DNA from: Ilyonectria destructans
Lineage: Eukaryota > Ascomycota > Sordariomycetes > Hypocreales > Nectriaceae
Assembly: GCA_020740775.1 (NCBI GenBank)
Contig: JAHEWK010000001.1
Location: forward strand, 4,092,001-4,156,000
Length of the DNA: 64,000 nt
Direction of reading: 5' to 3'
The translations under genes and the position numbers were made by a program. Below the pieces are notes generated by a model. That model was not told the DNA's origin, did not search any database, and was given only the letters and a program-made list of their open reading frames with translations. The first letter of the stretch is position 1. Every line of letters begins with the position of its first letter. Positions 46,321 to 57,818 of this stretch are shown here, one piece after another.

Positions 46321-47008
46321 TTAAGAGACGATGGTGCTGGCGGTGGCGGACTCGTACTTCCAGGTAGGGGGAAGGACACCGACGGTCTTGTAGTAACGGG
46401 CAAGACGGTGGATTCGGGACTCGATGAGAATGAGGCGGAACTTGGAGTCCTTGTCCTTGCGGTTGCGCTCGAGGTGCTTGCGGACGGCAACAGCCTGTAG
46501 TGGGGGAAAATCTCGTTAGTGGCTATTTCTCAAGATGGATGAGTTCAGTGGTGCCAGTGCGTACCTTCTTGATGAGCATGTACAGATCCTCGGGAAGCTC
46601 GGGGGCGAGGCCTGTTAAGTCTCTCTGTCAGTCTTGACCGTACAGAGGCATTGGAGAGATTGTCTCCATTTTAAGATGTATATCCACCACCACATCCTTG
46701 GTTATTCAGGGTGTCGTACCGTTCGACTTCAGAATTCGGAGAATTCGGTTACCTGGGAACCTCGTTAGCAATGCGCTCCTGTTTTTCTTGTTCGCAAATC
46801 ACATACCGGTGACAATCTTGACCTGGGCAATGCCGTGGGAGTCACGGAGGATGACACCGATCTGGGAGGGAGTGGCACCCTTACGGGCCAGCTTGGAGAT
46901 CTGCTCGACGACCTGCTCGGGGGTGGTCTTGAGCCAGGCGGGAGCAGTGCGGGAGTAAGGGACAGCAGAGGCAGAAATGCCCTTGCCGTTGCTGTGAAGG
47001 CGGCCCAT
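46321..47008 (-). CDS. RPS13: 40S ribosomal protein S13 (uS15)
   Basis: Small-subunit ribosomal protein of the universal uS15 family. Four exons: 47008-46807, 46752-46720 (33 nt), 46611-46565 (47 nt) and 46494-46321, total 151 aa, exactly the usual eukaryotic length. Family sequence throughout: [80 protein letters not shown] and [20 protein letters not shown]. The 107-nt intron between exons 2 and 3 was checked for a box C/D snoRNA because vertebrate S13 introns host U14, but no RUGAUGA box C was seen. A GTCACGTGAC palindrome lies about 145 bp upstream. Confidence 0.98.
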
Positions 47009-47801
47009 CTTGTCGGTTAGTAGGTGGTGGTGAGGTGGTGATGCTGAATGATTGACGACGGCCGAGAGTGTAAAAGTTCTCCAGGAGTTGTGTGTGGGTT
47101 TAGTTAGGGCAGAGGCGGGTGGAGCCGTTCGCGCGCTGGCTTAGTGGGGCTGTCACGTGACTCCTCGGCCGACAGCGACATGAGAAAAAACGCGACTGGC
47201 GGCAACCTAAAATTTTTCTTCTCCGTCTTCACCCAGAATCGACAAAGATTCACATTGAATGTCAACAAAGCCCGTCCAATGAGGCTCGCTCTCTTATGGT
47301 AAGTCACATCTCTCCTCTCTCTCCCATCGACCATCTACATGATGATAAATCACTTTTTTACTTTATTTCTGGTACCTCTTATGTTAGAGCCTTCGGGCTC
47401 AATGAATGATACGGACTTCTGATATCTGGTCACCTACCTACATTTCTGTCTACATACTGTTGAAAGAATTTTCACTGACAGGATTACAGATCTTTTTACA
47501 AGCTCGCTTCCAAACCTGGTTCTCTCCATAGACTCTCTTCCCGCTGCCGTGAATGTACACCATAGATAAGCCATGTGCAAATGAAGAAACTGAATTCACT
47601 TATACCGCGCCTGTGCCTGCATAGTTGTATCTAACCTGGCCAAACTTCAAAGCTCCATTTCATGTCCACTGTTTTACATTTTCAAGTGACCACACCCTCC
47701 GATACACCAGCAGAGACGACTCCCATTCGATCTCAAGACGCATAACCAAATCTCCCTGTTGGACTAATCCCCTAATGTCCCACCCCTTGCCATTAAACAC
47801 A
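47009..47801. promoter_or_regulatory. RPS13 promoter and U2AF65 3' flank
   Basis: 793 bp. The left part is the RPS13 promoter with an E-box palindrome. From about 47340 it is AT-richer and is presumably the 3' UTR of U2AF65. Small open frames are not convincing. Confidence 0.6.
47152..47161. promoter_or_regulatory. GTCACGTGAC palindrome upstream of RPS13
   Basis: Ten-base perfect palindrome with the same TCACGTGA core seen upstream of LSm2 and in the CUL3/SmD1 promoter. Confidence 0.5.
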
Positions 47802-49748
47802 CTACCAGGCGCCGACATCGAAATTTTCCTGTGTTCTTAGTTAGCACCAAGTTGTAAGACCGTTACACGTTTACATACCTCTGGGAAATAAGTTGTCACG
47901 ACGGTTCTGTCCGCAAACTTTCGTCCAGCCAGCGACTTCAAGGCCTTGGTTGTTGATTCGGTCGTATCAAACTTGACAAAAATCTTACCCACACCAGCAG
48001 ATTGCCTGCTGCCACCAGTGGGTCTTGGGATCTTCAGGTCGGCGATGGTGCCAAACTTAGAACACTCTTCGCGGACGTCCTCGCAGATTTCTAGTACACC
48101 AAGTTAGTAAGGAAGCCGTGACGCTAGATGGGAGGCTGGATCATACCTTCATAGTCATCGTTGTCCATGAGCTCCTCGGCTGTGACCATGTTAAGAAGCT
48201 GCAGAACGCGGCTTGTCTCGACCTCATTGGTAGTCTGAGAAGCAAGACCGCTGATGGCAGTGATGCCAACATCAAAGTTGGCAACCTGGGTAGGGCCAAT
48301 GCTAGCCTTGGTAACTCTCAACTTCTTGCCTCCGACATCCATACCATTCAAGGTATCGAGAGCAGGCGGGTTGGCCGCGACTGGGTCCTGGTATTCAGCA
48401 AATGCAATGCCCTATATATCGTTAGAAACTACCATAACAGCTATGTTGTCAAGAATTACTCACCCTGGATTCCTCGGTGCCTCTGTCCTTGACGAGGACG
48501 AATGCCTTTGGCTTTCCGAAAGCGGCGAGCAGTTCAATGACTTGGTCCTCTGTCAGGAAGGTTGGGATGTTGGCGATGCTCAGCTTGTTGACGGTATCCG
48601 GTACAACGTTGGAGACCACCTCAGGATCGAAGGCAACCTCCTCAGTAATGGCTGGGACGACGTAGTCCCTGGGTCGGCGGATCTCTAGACCGCGAGCACC
48701 TCCATTCACTGCGCCGTTCGCGGCATCATCTGCCTCCATGGAAGTGCCGTCCAGGGCCAGAGCAACTGTTGCATCGGATGCGCTCCTGAACTCCAAGACG
48801 GCGAAAGAGTGGTCGTTGGAGAACTGACAGAGAGTGCAAGGGTCTGTGTTTTCAATGATGTTGAGGCCATTAAGTTGAAGGTTGAAGAAGGACATCAAGC
48901 TCTCCTCAGTTGTTCCGGATGGGATCTTGGAAACCAGAAGACGCTTCGACTGCCTAGAGTTGCTGGCCTTGAGACCAGCACTGGTGACCTGGCCACCCGG
49001 CTGGTTCATAAAAGCCTGTAGCTTACTGGGATCCATGGGCTGCTGTCGAGGTGCACCCGGCAGAGGGAACATGCCTGAGAGCTTTGCCTGCTCGGCCGTG
49101 ACATTTTCGTAGCCAGGGGGCTTGATGTCCCACTGCGTCAACCGGCGCTTGCGCTCCAGAACAGGAATGATGTCGGTCAAGTCGGGTGTTGGCTCTCGCT
49201 TCTTAGGAGGGGGAGTTGGGCTACGGCGGTTTTCCTGTCGCCCGAATCCCTCCTCACGTCGGTCCCTGCCTCCGCGTCGGCGATCCTCGTAAGGCTCTCG
49301 TTGTTCTCGCCTGGGAGGCCGTTCGTCGTCGTCGCGTCGGGCATCGCGGCGGGAGGAACCTCGATCGCGGTCCCATTCGCGCTCGCCTCCTCGTCGTTCG
49401 CGTCCAGAGTATCTGTCCTCACGCTCTCGGTCCCGATGATTTCGGCTCGAAGAGTACGCATCGACGTCTCCTTCGCCTCGTCGATGACTTCGGTGGTCTG
49501 GCGAGCGGGAACGTCGACGGTCTCGATCTCTATGTCGGTCACGGCGATCATCTCGTTCACCACCCCTGGGAGGCTGCAAACAATCAGTACAAACATAAGG
49601 GATAGAAAGCAGGAAGGTATTTACCGGATAGTCTCGTCCTCTGCGCCCGCCGCCGCCGCCGTCTACGTGTTCGTGGTTAGCAACGCGACAAGGAGAGAAG
49701 GGGTGTGGGAATGGACATACCTCGGGACGAGTAACTGTCGCCGTTCAT
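47802..49748 (-). CDS. Splicing factor U2AF large subunit (U2AF65)
   Basis: Binds the polypyrimidine tract at 3' splice sites and recruits the U2 snRNP. Exons 49748-49721, 49662-49625, 49573-48464, 48411-48147, 48090-47879 and 47828-47802 give 559 aa. The N-terminus is rich in Arg-Asp/Arg-Ser dipeptides (to about residue 125). Next come TPPPKKREPTPD and the U2AF35-binding Trp peptide RRLTQWDIKPPGYENVT, then RRM1 (KRLLVSKIPSGTTEESLMSF), RRM2 (NKLSIANIPTFLTEDQVIEL...KAFVLVKD) and a C-terminal UHM (EEICEDVREECSKFG...AGVGKIFVKF) ending YFPEENFDVGAW. The last coding exon is only 27 nt. Divergent from OGG1 with 358 bp between ATGs. It interacts with SF3B1, encoded 2.1 kb away. Confidence 0.96.
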
Positions 49749-50106
49749 ACTTCAGATACTGACAAGCGACTCCAAGAGGGTGTCAGGATCGGCTGGAATT
49801 GATGATGTTGTCTGGTTGGTAGGCAGATCAGGTTCATCAAAACCGCAACGAGGTTCCAGGACCAAAAGCTGGAATCGCGCGAGGCTGGAGCTTTTTTGCC
49901 AGATGGCGCTAGGGATCTTTGGGACTAGCGCCTAATCGAGTCTCAATTACCCGCCAAAACTGCAGGCTGCAGATTCAGGTGCGTCCAGCTCTAGGGCGAC
50001 GGACTAACCTACGTCTCCAGATCTCAACTCCTTTAATTCATCGCCAAATTTCCGCATTGATTGTAGAGCCCGGCTGTGAACTGAATCCTAGCAGCTCCAG
50101 CAGGAA
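49749..50106. promoter_or_regulatory. bidirectional promoter U2AF65 / OGG1
   Basis: 358 bp between divergent ATGs. No distinctive element was recognised. Confidence 0.6.
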
Positions 50107-51460
50107 ATGGCTCATGCACGAACTTCTGATTGGCGAAAGCTGCCTGTGAGCTTGGCGGAGTTGTGCATCAACACCACGCTCCGCTGTGGCCAATCCTTTA
50201 GATGGCGACAGATCAATGATGAATGGTTAGCATTTGCATTCCCAGCGTCGCGGATGTCCCCTAACGCTCCCAGGATATGTACTTTGCACGGGCGCATTCT
50301 ATCTCTGAAGCAAGATTCTACACACCTGCATTATAAGGTGGCCTGGCCAGAGAGGCGACTCAGCTCAGCTACGGATGACACCGAGGCACTCTTGCGCCAC
50401 TACTTCAGCCTGAACCTGGACCTTGGAAACTTGTATGATCAGTGGTCACAAGCCGACCCCAACTTTCGCAAGAGGGCGCCCAAGTTTATGGGAGTTCGCA
50501 TTCTCAATCAGGATGCCTGGGAAGCCTTGATAGGCTTTATTTGTAGCAGCAACAATAACATCCCCAGAATATCGCAAATGGTAGGAAGACTCACAGTATT
50601 TTCAAGATAGAGCCAACTGACCTGTATTCTCTTCCTAGGTTCATAAATTATGCAAGCACTATGGCCCCCTCATCGGACATATTGGAGATGAGGCATTCCA
50701 CGACTTTCCAACTCCCGATGCATTGACAGGCAAGCAGGTGGAATCTCATCTCAGAGAACTTGGGTTTGGATACCGCGCGAAATACATTGCCGAGACTGCC
50801 CGGATAGTATCAGAGGAGAAGCCAGCCGACTGGCTAGACACCCTCCGGAATCCCGAAACCCCAGGCTTCAATACGCTCCTAGTGCCAGAGGACCAGCATG
50901 TAACCTACAAAGAGGCACACGAACAACTCCTTACCCTAAAGGGTGTCGGTCCGAAAGTTGCAGACTGTGTTTCTCTAATGGGTTTGGGATGGGGTGAGTC
51001 AGTTCCAGTGGACACACACGTCTGGCAAATTGCCCAGAGGGATTACAAGTTTGGCAAGACGAAAACGAAGACGTTCAATAAAGCCATGTACGATGCAGTG
51101 GGAGACCACTTCAGGGCGCTCTGGGGAAAATACGCAGGCTGGGCGCATTCGGTCCTCTTCACCGCTGACTTACGGGAGTTCTCTGATAGAGTGGCGAAGA
51201 AGGAAGAGGCTAGTGAGGTGAAGATTAAGGAAGAGATTGTGGAAGAAGATGACCAGGTCCCGAAACGGAAGAGGAAAGTGGTGACCGAGACAAAGATTAA
51301 GATGGAGATCAAGACAGAGGTCAAGACAGAGGTCAAGACAGAGGCCAAGACGGAGATCAAGACGGAGCTCGAGGCGGAAATCAAACTCGAGGAAGGGACA
51401 GCAACGACTGTGGACGTCGGGCGCAGATCGAAAAGACTGCGGACTAGGACGAAGTCGTGA
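50107..51460 (+). CDS. OGG1: 8-oxoguanine DNA glycosylase/AP lyase OGG1
   Basis: Base-excision repair enzyme that removes 8-oxoguanine opposite C. Exons 50107-50580 and 50639-51460 give 431 aa. The N-terminal OGG domain carries LRCGQSFRWRQ and SLNLDLGNLYDQWSQADP. The helix-hairpin-helix GPD module reads LTLKGVGPKVADCVSLMGL, with catalytic Lys at 264, followed by SVPVDTHVWQIAQRDY with the catalytic Asp at 283. The catalytic core ends around residue 340. The C-terminal extension of about 90 residues contains an NLS (PKRKRK, from residue 366), a run of psi-K-x-E tetrads at 378-409 and a basic end (RRSKRLRTRTK). Such an extension is absent from human OGG1. The intron has an ordinary GTAGGA donor. 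Confidence 0.96.
51296..51391 (+). repeat. coding tandem repeat: K-x-E tetrads in the OGG1 tail
   Basis: Imperfect 12-bp repeats of the kind GTCAAGACAGAG encode consecutive four-residue units IKME, IKTE, VKTE, VKTE, AKTE, IKTE, LEAE, IKLE (residues 378-409). Most units match the SUMO consensus hydrophobic-K-x-E. Confidence 0.9.
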
Positions 51461-51884
51461 GACGCACGCGGATCTCAGATCAAGTCCGTCCTCCAATAAG
51501 GAGCGTGTTTGAGGCTGTTTCCTGGCTGCGAAACGAGAAGATTTTGTTAGAGTTAGAATAGAGGGTCTAATGTACTACCAAGGAAAAATAGACACTGTAA
51601 GTAATTTAGATATTTTCCTCAACCCGCCATCATTTTTCATGAATTTATTTGAATCAAAAGTCCAAGATGCATGTGACCACGCGGTTGTGCCTGTCTGCCT
51701 GAGCGGCTAAGCTTCGGGTGGAGACAGGAGTCGCGCGTGAGGATTTTCGCCTCCAGGGAAAGCTTCGAGGACTGCAATTTTGCGACCAGCCACATCAGCA
51801 GCACCTCCCCATGCACGACGACAACGCCGGGAGCGCCCCTTGTACTCTTGAACCGGGATGAAGCAGGGAATTCGATAAGTCAAG
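51461..51884. promoter_or_regulatory. OGG1 3' flank and SF3B1 promoter
   Basis: 424 bp. It is AT-rich near 51540-51660 (OGG1 3' UTR side), then the SF3B1 promoter and leader. Nothing else was seen. Confidence 0.6.
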
Positions 51885-54800
51885 ATGTCTGACGCCGATT
51901 TCGAGACGATCAAGAAGCTCCAGCAGGAGCGAAACGCTGCCGCTGCCGCGAAGAAGGGCTCGCGCACCTTCGACGCCTCAAACCAACGAGCCGACTCGAC
52001 AAAGCAGAAGCTCACTGACAGCGCCGACAATGATCTCTACGATCGCGATGCAGGCGACAAGTTTGCTGGATACCATGCCTCCTTGCCGATGGGCGGCGAG
52101 GATGATGATATGGAGGGCACCGACAACACGCGCCGACTTGTTGGACAATACACTGCGTCGCGAGAGATGATCGACGAGTTTGCCCGGGGAAGCGGTGTTG
52201 AGGAGGATGATCCCTTGGCCAGCCGAGGCGAGAAGAGTGGCCGCATTGCCGACCGCGAGACTGATTATCAGAAACGTCGCTTCAATCGCGTTCTCACCCC
52301 GACGCGCGCCGACCCTTTCGCAGAGAACCGCAAGGCTGGTGCATCCGAAAACGGCACCAGCTACCGCGAGGTTATGGAAGCCCGAGACCTCGAACGAGAG
52401 GAAGAACGCGTCCGACGAGCCATCCAGGCAAAACAAGATGGTCAACCCGATGGCGACGATGCCCAGCCCACACTGACCGAGGGAGATAAGGAGAACGCTG
52501 AAGCGGGCTCAACCGAGGCCGTGGCTGCTGGGAGGAAGCGCAAGAAGAGATGGGATGTTGCATCAAACCCTGTCGAGGAGGAGGACAAGTCTGAAGCCGG
52601 CGACGCTGCCAAGTCTAAGCGTTCGCGATGGGACCAAGCACCTGCTATTGCTGCGCCTGGCGCAGATGCTGCCAAGAAGCGCTCTCGCTGGGACCAAGCC
52701 CCATCTGCCACCCCGATGGGAAACCAAGGGCTTGCCACTCCAATGCACCAGTCGTCTACCGCTGCGATGCCGACCACCTTCGGAACGGACATCTCTGGCC
52801 GCAACATGCCTCTTAGCGATGAAGAGCTCGACATACTTCTCCCAGGCGAGAACGAAGGTTACAAGACCCTTGATCCACCTCCAGGATATGAGCCTGTCCG
52901 CGCTCCCGCCCATAAGCTCATGGCCACACCGGCTGCGCAGACCGGATTCATGATGCAGGATCCTGAGCAAGTGCGCCTGAGCGGAAAGCCTATGCCTGCT
53001 GAGATTCCTGGTGTTGGCGACCTTCAGTTCTTCAAGCCGGAGGATATGGCATACTTTGGAAAGCTTACCGATGGTTCCGATGAGAATGTTCTCACCGTTG
53101 ACGAGCTGAAGGAGAGAAAGATCATGAGGTTGCTTCTCAAGATCAAGAACGGTACTCCGCCTATGCGAAAGACTGCTCTTCGACAAATTACCGACAACGC
53201 CCGGCCGTTCGGAGCCGGGCCCCTGTTCGACCAGATTCTTCCCTTGCTCATGGAGAAGACGCTGGAGGACCAGGAGCGTCATCTGTTGGTCAAGGTCATT
53301 GACAGAATCCTTTACAAGCTCGATGACCTCGTGCGACCATATGTTCACAAGATCTTGGTAGTTATCGAGCCCCTCCTCATCGACCAAGATTACTACGCAA
53401 GAGTCGAAGGTCGCGAGATCATCTCCAACCTCAGCAAGGCCGCTGGTCTTGCTACGATGATCAGCACTATGAGACCCGATATCGATCACGTCGACGAATA
53501 CGTCCGAAACACCACCGCCAGAGCTTTCGCTGTCGTGGCTTCCGCTCTCGGCATCCCAGCTCTACTACCATTCCTGAGAGCTGTCTGTCGAAGCAAGAAG
53601 TCATGGCAGGCTCGTCATACCGGTGTCAAGATTGTGCAGCAGATCCCCATCCTCATGGGCTGTGCCGTCCTTCCCCACTTGAAGGGACTGGTGGAGTGCA
53701 TTGGACCCAACCTCAACGACGAACAAACGAAGGTGAGGACCGTGACCAGTCTTGCTATCGCGGCTTTGGCAGAGGCATCCAACCCATACGGTATTGAGAG
53801 TTTCGATGATATCTTGAACCCGCTATGGACAGGTGCACGCAAACAGCGAGGAAAGGGCTTGGCCGGCTTCCTCAAGGCTGTTGGCTTCATCATTCCTCTG
53901 ATGGATGAAGAGTACGCCAACTACTACACCAGCCAGATTATGGAGATTTTGCTTCGCGAGTTCTCGTCCCCGGATGAGGAAATGAAGAAGGTCGTCCTCA
54001 AGGTTGTTTCCCAATGTGCGGGAACGGATGGTGTGACAGCTGGATACCTCAAGGAGCACGTTTTGGACGAATTCTTCAAAAGCTTTTGGGTAAGGCGGAT
54101 GGCCTTGGATAAGCGCAACTACAGACAGGTGGTGGAGACGACAGTTGATATTGGCCAGAAGGTCGGTGTGAGCGAGATCGTGGAGAGGGTTGTAAACAAT
54201 TTGAAAGACGAGAGCGAGGCATACAGAAAGATGACGGTCGAGACGGTGGAGAAGATTGTGGCCAGCTTGGGTGCTGCTGATATTGGTGAACGACTGGAGG
54301 AACGCCTTGTTGATGGTATCCTCCACGCGTTCCAGGAACAGAGCGTCGAAGACATTGTTATGCTCAATGGATTCGGCTCTGTCGTCAACGCCCTCGGAAC
54401 CCGATGCAAGCCATACCTGCCACAAATTGTCAGCACCATCCTTTGGCGGCTGAACAACAAGTCTGCCACCGTTCGACAACAGGCTGCCGATCTCATTTCT
54501 CGGATTGCCATGGTCATGAAGCAGTGTGGCGAAGATGCTCTCATGGGCAAGCTGGGCATTGTTCTTTACGAGTACCTCGGAGAAGAGTACCCTGAGGTCC
54601 TCGGTTCTATCCTCGGTGCTCTGCGATCCATCGTCACTGTCGTGGGTATCTCGCAGATGCAACCCCCTATTAAGGACTTGCTACCTCGACTGACTCCCAT
54701 CCTGCGAAACCGTCACGAAAAGGTACAGGAGAACACGATCGACTTGGTCGGCCGTATCGCAGATCGTGGACCCGAGAGTGTCAATGCCCGAGAATGGATG

Positions 54801-55538
54801 CGAATCTGCTTCGAGCTGCTCGACATGCTCAAGGCTCACAAGAAGGGCATTCGACGAGCAGCCAACAACACCTTTGGTTTCATTGCCAAAGCTATTGGCC
54901 CTCAGGATGTCTTGGCTACCCTCCTTAACAACCTCCGAGTTCAGGAGCGTCAGTCTCGTGTCAACACCGCCGTCGCCATTGGTATCGTCGCTGAGACTTG
55001 CGCTCCCTTTACCGTTCTACCCGCGCTGATGAACGAGTACCGTGTTCCCGAGCTCAACGTCCAGAACGGTGTGCTCAAGTCTCTCTCTTTCCTTTTCGAA
55101 TACATTGGCGAGATGGCCAAGGACTACGTCTACGCCGTGACTCCCCTGCTTGAGGACGCCCTCATCGACCGAGATCAAGTCCATCGTCAAACTGCCGCCT
55201 CGGTTGTCAAGCACATCGCGCTTGGCGTCGTGGGTCTCGGGTGTGAGGATGCCATGGTGCATCTCCTCAACCTGCTGTACCCCAATCTATTCGAGACCAG
55301 CCCGCACGTTATCGATCGCATCGTGGAGGCCATCGAAGCCATTCGTGTGGCGGTCGGTCCGGGTTTGGTGCTCAACTACGTCTGGGCTGGACTGTTCCAT
55401 CCGGCAAGGAAGGTCAGGACGCCGTACTGGCGACTGTATAATGATGCGTATGTACATGGATCAGATGCCATGGTGCCCTATTACCCCAACCTAGACGAGG
55501 ACAAGGTGGACCGGCCAGAGTTGGCGATTGTGCTGTAA
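51885..55538 (+). CDS. U2 snRNP splicing factor 3b subunit 1 (SF3B1/Hsh155)
   Basis: Largest SF3b protein. It clamps the U2-branch-site duplex during spliceosome assembly. Single uninterrupted exon, 1217 aa. The N-terminal ~430 residues are disordered and carry three U2AF-ligand-type motifs: KKRWDVAS (220-227), SRWDQAP (247-253) and SRWDQAP (267-273), then PPPGYEPVR and the p14-binding region. About 20 HEAT repeats fill the rest and are almost collinear with human SF3B1, for example [15 protein letters not shown], corresponding to the K700 hotspot helix, and [20 protein letters not shown]. The terminal repeats read [20 protein letters not shown]. Large antisense open frames within it are shadows. 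It is intronless, unlike the neighbouring U2AF65 gene. Confidence 0.98.
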   Translation: MSDADFETIKKLQQERNAAAAAKKGSRTFDASNQRADSTKQKLTDSADNDLYDRDAGDKFAGYHASLPMGGEDDDMEGTDNTRRLVGQYTASREMIDEFARGSGVEEDDPLASRGEKSGRIADRETDYQKRRFNRVLTPTRADPFAENRKAGASENGTSYREVMEARDLEREEERVRRAIQAKQDGQPDGDDAQPTLTEGDKENAEAGSTEAVAAGRKRKKRWDVASNPVEEEDKSEAGDAAKSKRSRWDQAPAIAAPGADAAKKRSRWDQAPSATPMGNQGLATPMHQSSTAAMPTTFGTDISGRNMPLSDEELDILLPGENEGYKTLDPPPGYEPVRAPAHKLMATPAAQTGFMMQDPEQVRLSGKPMPAEIPGVGDLQFFKPEDMAYFGKLTDGSDENVLTVDELKERKIMRLLLKIKNGTPPMRKTALRQITDNARPFGAGPLFDQILPLLMEKTLEDQERHLLVKVIDRILYKLDDLVRPYVHKILVVIEPLLIDQDYYARVEGREIISNLSKAAGLATMISTMRPDIDHVDEYVRNTTARAFAVVASALGIPALLPFLRAVCRSKKSWQARHTGVKIVQQIPILMGCAVLPHLKGLVECIGPNLNDEQTKVRTVTSLAIAALAEASNPYGIESFDDILNPLWTGARKQRGKGLAGFLKAVGFIIPLMDEEYANYYTSQIMEILLREFSSPDEEMKKVVLKVVSQCAGTDGVTAGYLKEHVLDEFFKSFWVRRMALDKRNYRQVVETTVDIGQKVGVSEIVERVVNNLKDESEAYRKMTVETVEKIVASLGAADIGERLEERLVDGILHAFQEQSVEDIVMLNGFGSVVNALGTRCKPYLPQIVSTILWRLNNKSATVRQQAADLISRIAMVMKQCGEDALMGKLGIVLYEYLGEEYPEVLGSILGALRSIVTVVGISQMQPPIKDLLPRLTPILRNRHEKVQENTIDLVGRIADRGPESVNAREWMRICFELLDMLKAHKKGIRRAANNTFGFIAKAIGPQDVLATLLNNLRVQERQSRVNTAVAIGIVAETCAPFTVLPALMNEYRVPELNVQNGVLKSLSFLFEYIGEMAKDYVYAVTPLLEDALIDRDQVHRQTAASVVKHIALGVVGLGCEDAMVHLLNLLYPNLFETSPHVIDRIVEAIEAIRVAVGPGLVLNYVWAGLFHPARKVRTPYWRLYNDAYVHGSDAMVPYYPNLDEDKVDRPELAIVL

Positions 55539-56387
55539 GAGTTTGGATAGGGAGGCTTTGGGACTGGTGATGGCAGAGCTTTTCGTTGCTGTTTGCTCTG
55601 AGGAGGCTTGTAATCTGGGACTATGGTGTGGATTGCGAGGGAAGCATGCGCCGGGGCGTTCTGATAGATGATCACAATGGCTTCACTGTACTGAATTGCA
55701 TTTAAAATCGACTCTTTACATATATGTTACTCTTTCATGTGAATTTATCCCCTGAACATTCAAAACACAGAGACGAGCCATGTCAGTTTGATCACAGCGA
55801 TTGAAGATATTTAAGATACCAACACCGCAGCCGAGGTCGTAACCAACTGGAAACTTAACGAGAGCTTATTACCTCCGTCCATTTAGAGCATTAGATTCAA
55901 TCATTTCAGAGGCTTTAATCATGTTCTTCTAGAGTGTTTAGACGAAGCATTTTGAGAGGCTTTGTGTCGGTTAACTTCCTTGATCGTGATATCTAAGACA
56001 GGCGGTGTGGCATTGGAAAGACCCAGCATCCAGGAACTCCATCACACAGATACTCTGGATATCTGGGCTCTGGTCCCCATAATCTGGATCAGTCTAGCTG
56101 GGAGTGTGCAGCATCCGGTCTGCTGATCTCGTGCGATGGACATTCCGTGCTCCAGTGTCATCCAGAGCCTGGGGATTATCTCGCTCTGGCCGCTATGATC
56201 CCCACGTGGAGTAGCCTCCCTCAACAAGCTACAGTGTAAGACGCCCCTAAACCGCACGGGCAGCTCTGAGGAACTTTTGCCGTTCCATGCGGCCCCCTCT
56301 CGGCAGATGAAGAGAGCAGACGGTGCCGCCTTGACTCACGGAGGCGGAACTCGATGACCCGGTGTAGGTAGCAGCACACCATTGTCT

Positions 56388-56392
<5 letters not shown>

Positions 56393-56418
<26 letters not shown>
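56393..56418. repeat. (AG)13 microsatellite
   Basis: Uninterrupted AG dinucleotides in the region downstream of SF3B1. Confidence 0.92.
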
Positions 56419-57171
56419 CACGTCTTGGGTGCAGGGAGAAAAGGAGGCTTGAAAACGCACGGCCTAGGCTTACTGGTCGCACTTTTGCTGCTGCTGATCG
56501 ACAGTTGAGAATGACTCGGCCGCCCGAGGCCAAAGATGTGAGTGGGTGCGCGGGCGCCAGCCAAAAGCATGTGTTTCTCTCTACGGAATAGGAGGTCTTT
56601 TCTTTGGCCATCAGCTGCATGTGGGGGGTTCAAACCTGCATGTCTGCCGCCCCTGGTCGGGATGCTACGCTGCTAGAAAGGAGGTGATGGGGATAGTGGG
56701 AGGAGTAAGCTGGTCTCGTGGCGGTGGTGTTGTCTCGACGGGCTTCGTCCCCTGCAGCTGTGCTTGCTGTACTATGGAAGCCAAATGTGACACCACGACA
56801 GGATGACGAGATTGCAGAAGGTCGAGGGCGTTCTTCGTTGAGCGGCGCGAGTCAGGGCGTTGCTTGTGGTTGAAGCTCCCCGCCCGGGCGATGAACCACA
56901 CCCTCGGCACTCACTTCAATGCTCCCGTGATGGTTTATTGACTCGTCACGAACGCAAGCGTTGGTGACTTGTCAACTCTCAAGGCGGAAGAGGGGTTGTT
57001 AGTGCGGCTAGCTGCGCTGCGTCAATGATCTGATGATACCCAGAGGCGGACAAGATCTGGGGTACAGCGAATGTGGTGACTGCGAGGTGCAGGATGATAA
57101 CGACCATAACCCACAACAGTAACAATGTGCATGAGATGGTGTGGAGGATCAAGATGGTCTCGGTAGAACTG

Positions 57172-57195
57172 ATCCGGATGAGGATCCGGATGAGA
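57172..57195. repeat. 12-bp direct repeat, two perfect copies
   Basis: Unit GATCCGGATGAG repeated head to tail in non-coding DNA. Confidence 0.9.
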
Positions 57196-57699
57196 AATGA
57201 GGCTGTATTCATGGGACAGATGGAAGGATCACCGTCACGAGGCGGTTGGAAGTATCGGTGTGGCGCTGACCAGGTGAGTCTCGGAAGCGCTCGAGACTGG
57301 AACCATTGGCCAAAATTGATCACAACGGGCGAAATCACTCAATAGCTTGCTACGAGGGACTCTGCCATGAAAGCTATGAGGCAGATAGCCATGCCAGGTT
57401 GGGAGACAGACAGCCTAGACGGTGCGTGAGAGCTGAGAGCTGATAGCTGACAAGGCTCAAACAGGGCAGTGTCTCAGCGCTCGAGCTTTAAACGGCCGCT
57501 ATCCAGGAACGCATGTTGGGTGCCTAAACAAAGGATCCTCGGCATTTGCAAGTTGGAGGCAAAAGCTTCTCGCCGGGACAAGGCCGCTCAGGTTTTGCTC
57601 CGGGTCCAATCCCGGAGCTCTGAGAAGCCCCGCTCCCACGCTGTAACTAGTTGCTGACCTGGCTAGCTGCTGCACTGTCCTGTACTGTACTGTACCTGC

Positions 57700-57818
57700 T
57701 CACTCTCGTGTCTGTGTGTCTGCGTGTGTCTGTGTGAGTGTGCGTGCGTACGTGCGTGCGTGAGTGTGCGTGAGTGTGCGTGAGTGTGCGTGTGTGTATG
57801 TGCGCCTGTGTGTGTAGT
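57700..57818. repeat. alternating GT/GC purine-pyrimidine tract
   Basis: About 120 bp of TGTG/TGCG/TGAG units including CGTGCGTACGTGCGTGCG and three copies of GAGTGTGCGT. Sequences like this can adopt Z-DNA under negative supercoiling. Confidence 0.85.

Noticed and set aside
46614..46719. Possible box C/D snoRNA in the RPS13 intron
   Set aside because: A CTGA is present, but there is no box C (RUGAUGA) and no terminal stem.
52563..54662. Two long minus-strand open frames (308 and 279 codons) inside SF3B1
   Set aside because: They are antisense shadows of a highly conserved plus-strand exon with strong codon bias. They have no family content.
16143..55538. Repair/splicing gene grouping as a functional cluster or operon
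   Set aside because: Genes alternate strand with their own promoters and are all housekeeping. No biosynthetic-cluster enzymes (PKS, NRPS, terpene) or transporters were found.
56627..56637. tRNA B-box-like GGTTCAAACCT
   Set aside because: No matching A box, cloverleaf or acceptor stem could be drawn around it.
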